From positions 1-14,111 of the forward strand of contig DHLV01000045.1 of the NCBI GenBank assembly GCA_002405445.1: a stretch of DNA of 14,111 nucleotides. The letters are read 5' to 3'. This document shows, one piece after another, positions 6,393 to 13,187 of the stretch; position 1 is the first letter of the stretch; each line of letters begins with the position of its first letter. This stretch comes from Flammeovirgaceae bacterium UBA4659 (lineage in GTDB: Bacteria; Bacteroidota; Bacteroidia; Cytophagales; Cyclobacteriaceae). The translations under genes were made by a program, and so were the position numbers. The notes beneath the pieces are model-generated. The model worked only from the letters and a program-made list of their open reading frames with translations. It searched no databases and was not told the origin of the DNA.

Positions 6393-7316
6393 TTGAAGCT
6401 ATCTGTTGTTTCAACCCTTTACTATTCGCAAAACTACCTGGATGAGTTTTGTCAACGCTGCGTGGCAGCAGCAAAGTCTATCACTTCCGATATAGAATTC
6501 ATTTTGGTCAATGATGGATCGCCCGATCAGTCGCTGCAGAAGGCTCTGGAGATTCAGCAGCAGTACCCGTTCATTAAGGTGATAGACCTATCGCGCAACT
6601 TCGGCCACCATCGCGCCATCATGACGGGCCTGCAGCACGCCACGGGCGACTATGTATTTTTGATCGACTGCGACCTCGAAGAAAGCCCCGAACTGCTTAC
6701 TGAGTTTTATCAAAAGATTTCTGACCATAAAGACTTGGATGTGGTGTACGGTATTCAAACCAAGCGCAAGGGAAGTTGGTTTGAACGTACAAGTGGCCGG
6801 CTATTCTACAAACTGCTCTCCTTGCTCACCATTGTGGAGTATCCGTCTGATACTTTTACTGCGCGGTTGATGACAAGCAGGTACGTTCAATCTGTGCTAA
6901 GCTATGCAGAAAAGGAACTTGATATCTGGGGTGTATTTGTGTTGACGGGCTACAACCAGGTTGGGATTGCGGCTACGAAGGGATTCAAAGGGAGAAGCAC
7001 GTATTCGTTTTATAAAAAAATGCGCATGGCAGTAGAGACTATCACCAGCCTTAGCCATCGCCCGCTGTACTTTACGTTTTTGCTCGGTATCTTTATTACG
7101 CTCGTCTCGCTAGGCATCATTGCATCTTTGTTGTACCGCAAATGGATCGACAACATCGATGTTGAAGGGTGGGCAAGTATTTTAGCCAGCGTGTGGTTTT
7201 TGGGCGGAATGATTTTGATGGTACTTGGCGTGATTGCCATCTATTTGTCGAAAATATTTCTGGAGATCAAAAACCGACCGCTCACCATCGTACGCAAAGT
7301 GTATCAAAAATCATGA
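6393..7316 (+). CDS. GT2 glycosyltransferase with two C-terminal membrane helices (polyprenol-phosphate type)
   Basis: A 307-residue family 2 glycosyltransferase from TTG 6393 (MKLSVVSTLYYS...), expected to move a sugar from a nucleotide donor to a polyprenyl phosphate at the inner membrane. The Rossmann-like GT-A domain shows VNDGSPD (N40, D41) and the metal-binding DCD at D92-D94, followed by LEESPEL. Two hydrophobic helices at about 225-248 and 264-286 precede a cytosolic tail with NRPLTIVRKVY, a layout shared by ArnC, GtrB and DPM1-like enzymes. No ATG is in frame near the start. GTG 6354 is the only longer option and would add 13 residues that do not fit the family's usual beginning just before the first beta-strand. 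Its stop overlaps the methyltransferase start (ATGA), implying translational coupling. Confidence 0.85.
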   Translation: MKLSVVSTLYYSQNYLDEFCQRCVAAAKSITSDIEFILVNDGSPDQSLQKALEIQQQYPFIKVIDLSRNFGHHRAIMTGLQHATGDYVFLIDCDLEESPELLTEFYQKISDHKDLDVVYGIQTKRKGSWFERTSGRLFYKLLSLLTIVEYPSDTFTARLMTSRYVQSVLSYAEKELDIWGVFVLTGYNQVGIAATKGFKGRSTYSFYKKMRMAVETITSLSHRPLYFTFLLGIFITLVSLGIIASLLYRKWIDNIDVEGWASILASVWFLGGMILMVLGVIAIYLSKIFLEIKNRPLTIVRKVYQKS

Positions 7317-7936
7317 CGAACGCGCAAATCGAGGAATACTATCAGAAGAACCTGGCCACCCATGGGGCCGGTGCCGAGGGGGTAGGCTGGAAAAACGCTG
7401 CGGCACAACACGTGCGATTTGATCAGCTCATCAGGGTGATCTATACCACGGGCGTGAGTAGCGTAAATGACATCGGGTGTGGAGTAGGAGATCTCTCAGA
7501 GTACTTGTCAACCGCAGGGTACGAGGTGGCCTATCACGGTTATGATGTGCTCCCACAGATGATTGAAGAGGCCAAACGAAAATATCCCGTCAGGCCGGGC
7601 CGCCAGTTTGATCACGTCCGCGACTTAAATGAAATCGGGGTTGCAGATTACGCGATGGCCAGTGGTATATTCAATTTGAAGTTTAATGTGCCCGAAGAGC
7701 GCTGGCATAAGTACATCACCGATACCCTTGCATTGATGGACGCAAAGACCACGAAAGGCTTTTCATTCAACGCGCTCAGCTCGTATTCCGACAAAGAAAT
7801 GATGAAGCCCGAGCTATGCTATTCGGATCCGTGCCGGTTGTTTGACTACTGCAAAAAGCATTTTGCAAAAAATGTAGCCTTGCTCCATGATTACAGTCAG
7901 TATGATTTTACTATATTGGTGAAGAAAAATTTCTGA
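7313..7936 (+). CDS. SAM-dependent class I methyltransferase
   Basis: A 207-residue protein with a Rossmann methyltransferase fold. Motif I is DIGCGVGD at residues 53-60, where the glycine loop binds S-adenosylmethionine. D78 in YHGYDVLP is the acidic residue expected to hold the ribose. ASGIFNLK at about 116-123 sits where motif IV is expected. Residues 1-45 form a helical cap with an HGAGAEGVGW segment that may contact the acceptor. The frame is open further upstream inside the glycosyltransferase gene, but ATG 7313 makes a 4-base ATGA overlap with that gene's stop and starts a sensible N-terminus. The acceptor is unknown. Given its place between a glycosyltransferase and a sugar aminotransferase, methylation of a surface or lipid-linked sugar is the best guess. 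Confidence 0.86.
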   Translation: MTNAQIEEYYQKNLATHGAGAEGVGWKNAAAQHVRFDQLIRVIYTTGVSSVNDIGCGVGDLSEYLSTAGYEVAYHGYDVLPQMIEEAKRKYPVRPGRQFDHVRDLNEIGVADYAMASGIFNLKFNVPEERWHKYITDTLALMDAKTTKGFSFNALSSYSDKEMMKPELCYSDPCRLFDYCKKHFAKNVALLHDYSQYDFTILVKKNF

Positions 7937-7938
7937 TC

Positions 7939-8301
7939 ATGGGGTATGTCTATATAGGCCTCACGGTATTGTTTTCGGCATACGGCCAACTGATTCTCAA
8001 ATGGCGCTTGAACCAACTCGGTGTTGTTCCACAGCCTTTGAGAGAAAAATTTCTTTTCCTCTTTTGGGCGGTTTTTGATCCTTACATCTTTTCAGGATTT
8101 GTAGCGGCTTTTCTTGCCAGCCTCACGTGGATGGCTGCCCTGACGAAGTTTGAGCTATCGCAGGCCTATCCGTTCACCAGTATGTCTTTTGTGGTGGTGT
8201 TGGTGGCGAGCTATTTTTTGCTGAACGAACCGGTGACCTGGGTGAAGATTGCCGGTTGTGCATTAATCGTTTCCGGTTTGGTATTGATGGCGCGGGGATG
8301 A
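7939..8301 (+). CDS. SMR/EamA-like four-helix membrane protein (ArnE/ArnF-like)
   Basis: A 120-residue integral membrane protein with four predicted helices (about 2-20, 48-67, 75-96 and 101-118). The first helix carries YGQLILK at 15-21, a segment seen in EamA and small multidrug resistance relatives including the ArnE/ArnF flippase subunits. The loop LNEPVT at 95-100 with E97 before the last helix is also typical of the superfamily. The size is that of a single SMR unit rather than a ten-helix EamA transporter, so it should work as a dimer. It starts 2 bases after the methyltransferase stop and overlaps the next start by 4 bases. Beside a polyprenol-type glycosyltransferase and a sugar aminotransferase, flipping of a lipid-linked sugar across the inner membrane is more likely than drug efflux. 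This is inferred from context. Confidence 0.8.
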   Translation: MGYVYIGLTVLFSAYGQLILKWRLNQLGVVPQPLREKFLFLFWAVFDPYIFSGFVAAFLASLTWMAALTKFELSQAYPFTSMSFVVVLVASYFLLNEPVTWVKIAGCALIVSGLVLMARG

Positions 8302-9449
8302 GCGGCTTCAACAAACCATATTACGCGGGAAAAGAACTTCAATACATTGAAGAGGCCATTCGTTTAGAAAAACTTTCCGGCAATGGCGAGTTTACCCAAC
8401 GTTGCCAGAATTTTTTCGAACAGCGTTATGGTGTCAAAAAGGCGTTGCTCACGCAATCGTGCACGGCCGCATTGGAAATGGCTGCACTCTTGCTGGACAT
8501 TCAACCCGGTGACGAGGTCATTATGCCCACCTACACGTTTGTGTCAACGGCCAATGCATTTGTGCTACGCGGGGCAAAGATCGTGTTTGCTGATTCAGAG
8601 GCACAGAACCCCAACATTTCCGTTGCACATGTTGCGGGCTTGATTACCCCCAAAACAAAAGCGATTGTGGTGGTGCATTACGCAGGCGTGGCATGCGATA
8701 TGGCATCCATCATGGAGCTGGCCGGGCGCCACAGACTTTTTGTAGTCGAAGATGCCGCGCAGGCCATCGATTCGTATCACCACCATCAGCCGCTGGGCTC
8801 AATCGGCCATCTGGCAGCGTTTTCTTTTCACGAGACAAAAAACATCATTTCGGGCGAAGGCGGTATGCTGGTGATCAACGATGAGCGGTTTATCCAACGG
8901 GCGGAAATCATTTGGGAAAAAGGAACAAACCGGTCAGCATTTTTTAGAGGTGAAGTGGATAAATACAGTTGGGTAGATGTAGGGTCTTCCTTCCTGCCCT
9001 CCGAAATTACTGCGGCATTTCTGTGGGCGCAGCTCGAACAATTGGATTTCATTCAGTCTGCACGCAAGCGGCATTGGCAACAGTATTGGAAAGGATTAAA
9101 AGACATGGCAGATGCCGGGTTTTTTAAGGTACCGGCCATACCCGAGTACGCGACCAGCAACGCCCACATTTTTTATGTGGTTACCAACAGTCCTTTGGCA
9201 CAACGGATACTGCTCTACGCTTTAAAACATGCGGGTGTGCAGGCCATCTTCCACTACATGCCGTTGCACCAAAGCAGCTTTTATACGCAAGGAATGGCGC
9301 CAGCCAGTTTACCCCATGCCGAGCGGTTTGCCGAAACACTGATCCGCTTGCCGCTTTTTGTTGAACTAACACCCGCAGAGATCGACATCGTGGTGCAAGC
9401 CATACGTACGTGCTTTGAGGTCTCAAAATCAGCGTTGGCAGAAGTGTAA
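8298..9449 (+). CDS. PLP-dependent sugar aminotransferase (WecE/RffA-like, DegT/DnrJ/EryC1)
   Basis: A 383-residue cytosolic enzyme of the DegT/DnrJ/EryC1 family, expected to convert a nucleotide-linked 4-keto-6-deoxy hexose into the 4-amino sugar using glutamate. The N-terminal stretch with KLSGNGEFTQRCQ at 25-37 and TQSCTAALEMAALLL at 52-66 is closest to WecE (dTDP-4-amino-4,6-dideoxygalactose transaminase). EDAAQA at 151-156 supplies D152 for the PLP ring nitrogen. SFHETKNIISGEGG contains the Schiff-base lysine K181, the same number as in E. coli WecE. Length is normal. ATG 8298 overlaps the upstream stop (ATGA), and a longer frame to 8256 lies inside the membrane-protein gene. It closes the cassette. 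The nucleotide-sugar synthases that would feed it are not in the window. Confidence 0.9.
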   Translation: MSGFNKPYYAGKELQYIEEAIRLEKLSGNGEFTQRCQNFFEQRYGVKKALLTQSCTAALEMAALLLDIQPGDEVIMPTYTFVSTANAFVLRGAKIVFADSEAQNPNISVAHVAGLITPKTKAIVVVHYAGVACDMASIMELAGRHRLFVVEDAAQAIDSYHHHQPLGSIGHLAAFSFHETKNIISGEGGMLVINDERFIQRAEIIWEKGTNRSAFFRGEVDKYSWVDVGSSFLPSEITAAFLWAQLEQLDFIQSARKRHWQQYWKGLKDMADAGFFKVPAIPEYATSNAHIFYVVTNSPLAQRILLYALKHAGVQAIFHYMPLHQSSFYTQGMAPASLPHAERFAETLIRLPLFVELTPAEIDIVVQAIRTCFEVSKSALAEV

Positions 9450-9649
9450 TTGGTTTTGATCCGGGCTGCGGCCAGCACCGTTGATTGGCCGAACTCCAAA
9501 CCCAGTTTGCCATGGTGCCGTTGCCACTCACACCCATGAAACCCTCAAGTGAGGCATCGCTACGTTCACAAAAAATTCTTGCCCATCACACATAATCACT
9601 GCGGGCCGATCGATTTATTTCTTACTTTTCACATCCAAAAAATCAGTGC
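9450..9649. other. 200-base spacer between the surface cassette and the Gfo/Idh gene
   Basis: No complete gene is supported here. The first 100 bases are GC-rich and slightly coding-like on the minus strand, but the two minus frames that cross it are continuations of aminotransferase shadows and match no family I know. TACTTTTC at 9623-9630 matches 7 of 8 positions of the Bacteroidota -7 box TAnnTTTG, 20 bases before the Gfo/Idh ATG, but there is no convincing -33 TTG. A promoter for the right-hand genes could lie here. No hairpin terminator is evident. Confidence 0.4.
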
Positions 9650-10807
9650 ATGAATCGAAAACTAAGAATGGGCATGGTGGGTGGAGGTAAAGATGCCTTC
9701 ATCGGTTCTATCCACCGCATTGCCGCCAACATGGATGGCCTGGTAGAAGTGGTAGCCGGTGCCTTAAGCATCAATCCCGAAATTGCCAAAGAAAGCGGTA
9801 AGGCAATTTTTCTAGACCCCGAACGCACCTACCTGACCTACGTGGAAATGTTGGAGAAAGAAAGCAAGCTGCCCGCAGACAAAAGGATAGACTTTGTGAC
9901 TATTGTGACTCCCAATTTCGCACACTTTGCGCCTGCGATGGCTGCGCTTGATAAGGGCTTTCACGTGGTGATCGAAAAGCCGATCACCTTCACGCTTGAC
10001 GAAGCTAAACAATTGAAAAAGAAAGTTGAAGAGACAGGTTTAACACTTTGCTTGACACACACCTACTCAGGTTATCCAATGGTGCGGCAAGCCCGCGCCA
10101 TGATGCGCGAGGGCGTGTTCGGCAAAATTCGCAAAGTGGTGGTCGAATACCCGCAGGGATGGCTCAGCAAAATGAGCGAACGCGAAGGCAACGCACAGGC
10201 AGCATGGCGCACCGATCCAAAGAAATCGGGCAAGGCAGGCGCGATGGGCGACATAGGCACCCATGCAGCACACCTGGCGGAATTTATTACAGGTTTGAAA
10301 ATTACCCATCTGTGTGCCGACTTAAATGCCCTTGTGCAGGGCCGTATGCTTGATGATGACGGTAACGTGTTATTGAAGTTTGATAACGGTGCGGCAGGGG
10401 TGCTCATCGCTTCGCAGGTGGCGGCAGGAGAAGAAAATGCGTTGAGGATTCGCGTGTATGGAGAGCATGGAGGGCTGGAGTGGGCGCAGATGGAGCCCAA
10501 CACATTGATTGTAAAGTGGCTTGATAAGCCGATGCAAATTTTACGTGCCGGCACCAACGGCTTTTTGCATGGCGAAGCGATCTTTAATGCGCGCACACCG
10601 GGCGGGCATCCGGAAGGTTACCTCGAAGCATTTGCTAACTTGTACCGCAACTTTGCACTGGCATTGTCTGCGCGCATCGATGGCACTCCGCTGCCTCCGC
10701 ATGTCAATTTTCCAACCGTTGATGATGGCATCAGAGGTATGGCATTCATCGACTCGGTGGTGAAGAGCGGGCAAAGCAAAGAAAAATGGACGCCATTTGA
10801 AATTTGA
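9650..10807 (+). CDS. Gfo/Idh/MocA-family oxidoreductase, possible glycoside 3-dehydrogenase
   Basis: A 385-residue NAD(P)-dependent dehydrogenase without signal peptide. The Rossmann domain starts at the N-terminus with GMVGGGKDAFIG, where G11-G13 bind the dinucleotide. TPN at 87-89 and EKP at 109-111 follow, with K110 the conserved catalytic-site lysine of the family. The C-terminal alpha/beta domain contains GDIGTHAAHL, where H205 and D201 are in the usual catalytic positions. Length is typical. Family members oxidise sugar hydroxyls or reduce keto sugars. Beside a TIM-barrel epimerase and a DUF1080 protein, oxidation or reduction at C3 of a glycoside, as known for E. coli YcjS, is the best proposal. 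Substrate and direction are inferred. The next gene starts 81 bases downstream after a heptad leader. Confidence 0.88.
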   Translation: MNRKLRMGMVGGGKDAFIGSIHRIAANMDGLVEVVAGALSINPEIAKESGKAIFLDPERTYLTYVEMLEKESKLPADKRIDFVTIVTPNFAHFAPAMAALDKGFHVVIEKPITFTLDEAKQLKKKVEETGLTLCLTHTYSGYPMVRQARAMMREGVFGKIRKVVVEYPQGWLSKMSEREGNAQAAWRTDPKKSGKAGAMGDIGTHAAHLAEFITGLKITHLCADLNALVQGRMLDDDGNVLLKFDNGAAGVLIASQVAAGEENALRIRVYGEHGGLEWAQMEPNTLIVKWLDKPMQILRAGTNGFLHGEAIFNARTPGGHPEGYLEAFANLYRNFALALSARIDGTPLPPHVNFPTVDDGIRGMAFIDSVVKSGQSKEKWTPFEI

Positions 10808-10846
10808 TTTGGCAATTCGATGGTTCGATCATTTGAAAATTGACTG

Positions 10847-10888
10847 CTAACTCAGAAACTCTAACCTCTAACTTTTAACCTCGAGTAG
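10847..10888 (+). repeat. Heptad tandem array before the TIM-barrel epimerase start
   Basis: Six 7-base units in exact register end at the start codon: ctaactc, agaaact, ctaacct, ctaactt, ttaacct, cgagtag, then ATG at 10889. The consensus is close to CTAACCT, the same type as the array before the beta-phosphoglucomutase gene more than 9 kb away. Apart from the last unit and one G in the second, the array lacks G. Confidence 0.72.
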
Positions 10889-11941
10889 ATGACGACTATT
10901 AAAGGCCCGGCTATTTTTCTCGCACAGTTTATGGGTGACGAACCACCTTTCGATAACCTGAAATCTGCATGTAAGTGGGCTGCCAATTTGGGGTATGTGG
11001 GCGTTCAAATTCCCAGTTGGGATGTGCGGTGCATCGACCTGAAAAAAGCGGCAGAAAGCAAAGAGTACGCGGATGAACTTCGCGAGACGGTTGAATCGTG
11101 TGGCATGAAAATCACCGAGCTCTCCACACACCTGCAAGGCCAGTTGGTAGCTGTGCACCCGGCCTACGACACCATGTTTGATGGCTTCGCACCCAAGTCG
11201 GTAAAGGGCAACCCCAAAGCGCGCACGCGCTGGGCAATAGAGCAACTGAAGCTCGCGGCCAGGGCCAGCAAGAACCTCGGGCTGAAAGCGCATGCTACTT
11301 TTTCGGGCGCCTTGATGTGGCACACCGTTTACCCATGGCCGCAACGTCCGGCCGGCTTAGTGGAAGATGCCTTCAAGGAACTGGCCAGGCGCTGGCTGCC
11401 CATTTTAAATGCGTTCGACAAAGCGGGCGTGGATGTTTGCTACGAAATTCACCCGGGCGAAGATTTGCACGATGGCGTAACATTCGAACGCTTTTGGGAA
11501 GCTACGGGATGCCACACCCGCTGCAATATGTTGTACGACCCAAGCCACTTTGTTTTGCAGCAGTTGGATTACAAACAGTATATCGACTTCTACCACTCAT
11601 TTATCAAAATGTTCCATGTGAAGGATGCTGAGTTCAATCCAACAGGAAAAAGCGGTGTGTATGGGGGGTATCAGAGTTGGGTAGATCGCCCAGGCCGATT
11701 TCGCTCACCGGGCGATGGTCAGGTTGACTTCAAAACAATATTCAGTAAATTGTCTCAGTATGGATACGATGGTTGGGCAGTGCTGGAGTGGGAGTGCTGT
11801 ATCAAACACCCCGAGCAGGGTGCAGCGGAAGGCGCACCCTTCATCAAAAAACACATCATTCGCGTAACTGAGAAAGCGTTTGACGATTTTGCCTCAGCGG
11901 GAAAGAATCCGAAACTCAATCAATCAATTTTAGGAATTTAA
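10889..11941 (+). CDS. Xylose-isomerase-like TIM-barrel sugar isomerase/epimerase
   Basis: A 350-residue cytosolic protein of the AP-endonuclease-2/xylose-isomerase-like superfamily, whose members isomerise or epimerise keto sugars with a divalent metal. Metal ligand candidates are E186 in CYEIHPGE, D217 in LYDPSHF, H243 in FHVKDAE and E300 in VLEWE, at the ends of successive barrel strands. H188, H220 and K245 would line the pocket. It is longer than the usual 270-290 residues of small family members, with inserts around 92-110 and 255-278 (GGYQSWVDRPGRFR). The gene follows the Gfo/Idh/MocA gene, a pairing that in E. coli (ycjS, ycjR) gives a glycoside 3-dehydrogenase with a 3-keto-glycoside 4-epimerase. 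The same role is plausible here but not shown. The next gene starts 11 bases downstream. Confidence 0.88.
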   Translation: MTTIKGPAIFLAQFMGDEPPFDNLKSACKWAANLGYVGVQIPSWDVRCIDLKKAAESKEYADELRETVESCGMKITELSTHLQGQLVAVHPAYDTMFDGFAPKSVKGNPKARTRWAIEQLKLAARASKNLGLKAHATFSGALMWHTVYPWPQRPAGLVEDAFKELARRWLPILNAFDKAGVDVCYEIHPGEDLHDGVTFERFWEATGCHTRCNMLYDPSHFVLQQLDYKQYIDFYHSFIKMFHVKDAEFNPTGKSGVYGGYQSWVDRPGRFRSPGDGQVDFKTIFSKLSQYGYDGWAVLEWECCIKHPEQGAAEGAPFIKKHIIRVTEKAFDDFASAGKNPKLNQSILGI

Positions 11942-11952
11942 CATATACCAAA

Positions 11953-12372
11953 ATGACAAAAAATGCCACTTCAATATTCGCCATCGCCTGGGTGGCTGCA
12001 TCCCTTGCACTGTACTCATGCGGCAGCAAAAAAGAATCCGTAAAGGAAGACTACGGCACTCCACAAGAAACAATCGATGCCCCTGACGTAGCGGCTGACC
12101 CCATCACGCAGGGTGAATCACTGGTAAAGGCCAGTGACTGCAAAACGTGCCATCACATCAATAATAAGATCATTGGCCCATCGCACACCGAGGTGGCAAA
12201 GAAGTATGAGTTTACCAAAGCCAATGTCGAACTGTTGGCCGGCAAGATCATCAAAGGCGGTGCGGGCGTGTGGGGCGAAGTGGCGATGACAGCACATCCG
12301 GAAATTTCGCAGGCTGACGCAGAGCGAATGGCCCGTTATGTGCTTTCGCTGGATGGCGAAACCGAGCACTGA
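11953..12372 (+). CDS. Lipoprotein c-type cytochrome (monoheme)
   Basis: A 139-residue exported cytochrome. Residues 1-22 are a lipoprotein signal peptide with the lipobox LYSC, so C23 should be acylated and the protein anchored in a membrane facing the periplasm. A linker rich in Glu, Asp and Pro runs to about residue 50. The class I cytochrome domain follows, with CKTCH at 63-67 for covalent heme c and histidine ligation. M112 in VAMTAHP is the probable distal axial ligand, and the final helix DAERMARYVLSL completes the fold. The gene is 11 bases after the epimerase gene and 67 bases before the DUF1080 gene, so it is probably in one operon with them. In this setting it may take electrons from a periplasmic sugar dehydrogenase. 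No such flavoprotein is encoded in the window, so the partner is inferred. Confidence 0.9.
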   Translation: MTKNATSIFAIAWVAASLALYSCGSKKESVKEDYGTPQETIDAPDVAADPITQGESLVKASDCKTCHHINNKIIGPSHTEVAKKYEFTKANVELLAGKIIKGGAGVWGEVAMTAHPEISQADAERMARYVLSLDGETEH

Positions 12373-12439
12373 GATTTTTTTCAATCTATGATATCAATTT
12401 CTTCTGATGACGCGTCAATTTAATTTTAACCAAACCTAT

Positions 12440-13162
12440 ATGCAAAGCAAATCGTTGAATCACCTCTTCACATGTGTTTGTATCACACTCGTTTGTTGTG
12501 CGACCACCGCCTCAGCGCAAAACACACTGACAAGGCAAGAAATAAAGGAAGGCTGGAAATTATTGTTTGACGGTAAGTCGCTGAAGGGTTGGCACAACTT
12601 CCTCAGCAACGGCATCGGATCAGCCTGGTCGGTGAAGGATGGCGCCATCCATTTAGACAAAACAGTTAAAAAAGACGGAGGCGATATTGTGACTGATGGC
12701 GAATATGAAAATTTTGAACTTGCACTGGAGTGGAAAATAGCACCCTGCGGCAACAGCGGCATCATGTTCAATGTGGTCGAGAGCGCAGAATACAAATTTG
12801 TTTGGCAAACTGGCCCCGAGATGCAAGTGCTCGATAACGCCTGCCACCCTGATGCAAAAATTGAAAAGCACCGCGCAGGTAACTTGTATGACTTAATTGC
12901 CAGCCCGATAGAATCGGTGAAACCAGCCAACGAGTGGAATTTGGTAAAAATCATTTCCAATAAAGGACACTTGGAGTTTTGGCTCAACGGTGTAAAGCAA
13001 GTGGAAACCACCATGTTTACCCCAGCTTGGGAGGCCATGATCAAAAACAGCAAATTCAAAGACATGCCCGGTTTTGGAAAGTTTAAAAAGGGAAAAATAT
13101 CGCTCCAAGACCATGGTGACTTGGTTTGGTACCGCAACATCAAAATCAGGGAATTGAGATAG
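12440..13162 (+). CDS. Secreted DUF1080 / 3-keto-disaccharide hydrolase family protein
   Basis: A 240-residue exported protein. Residues 1-26 are a signal peptide ending ASA before Q27. ATG 12440 is preferred over 12407, which would add 11 polar residues before the signal. The mature part is one concanavalin-like beta-sandwich of the DUF1080 family: GWKLLFDGKSLKGWHNF at the start, then WSVKDGAI, then GGDIVTDGEYENFELALEWK leading to GNSGIMFNV. The C-terminal QDHGDLVWYRNIKIRE is the family's usual end. Pfam now names the family 3-keto-disaccharide hydrolase, with members cleaving glycosides previously oxidised at C3. There is no lipobox, so it should be soluble in the periplasm. Its neighbours (dehydrogenase, epimerase, cytochrome) fit a 3-keto-glycoside route. 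The exact substrate is unknown. Confidence 0.9.
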   Translation: MQSKSLNHLFTCVCITLVCCATTASAQNTLTRQEIKEGWKLLFDGKSLKGWHNFLSNGIGSAWSVKDGAIHLDKTVKKDGGDIVTDGEYENFELALEWKIAPCGNSGIMFNVVESAEYKFVWQTGPEMQVLDNACHPDAKIEKHRAGNLYDLIASPIESVKPANEWNLVKIISNKGHLEFWLNGVKQVETTMFTPAWEAMIKNSKFKDMPGFGKFKKGKISLQDHGDLVWYRNIKIRELR

Positions 13163-13187
13163 CAACACCTCAACCAACATCCAAAAG

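Noticed and set aside
7169..7312. Upstream extension of the methyltransferase frame into the glycosyltransferase gene
   Set aside because: The extra 48 residues overlap the membrane helices of the GT2 in another frame, while ATG 7313 gives a standard 4-base overlap.
9181..9537. Minus-strand frame covering the aminotransferase end and part of the 9450-9649 spacer
   Set aside because: Most of it is antisense to WecE-like coding sequence, and the spacer part matches no family I recognise.
12460..13173. 237-codon minus-strand open frame over the DUF1080 gene
   Set aside because: Antisense to a clear DUF1080 protein with signal peptide. The translation is Ser/Pro-rich and low in motifs, typical of a shadow frame.
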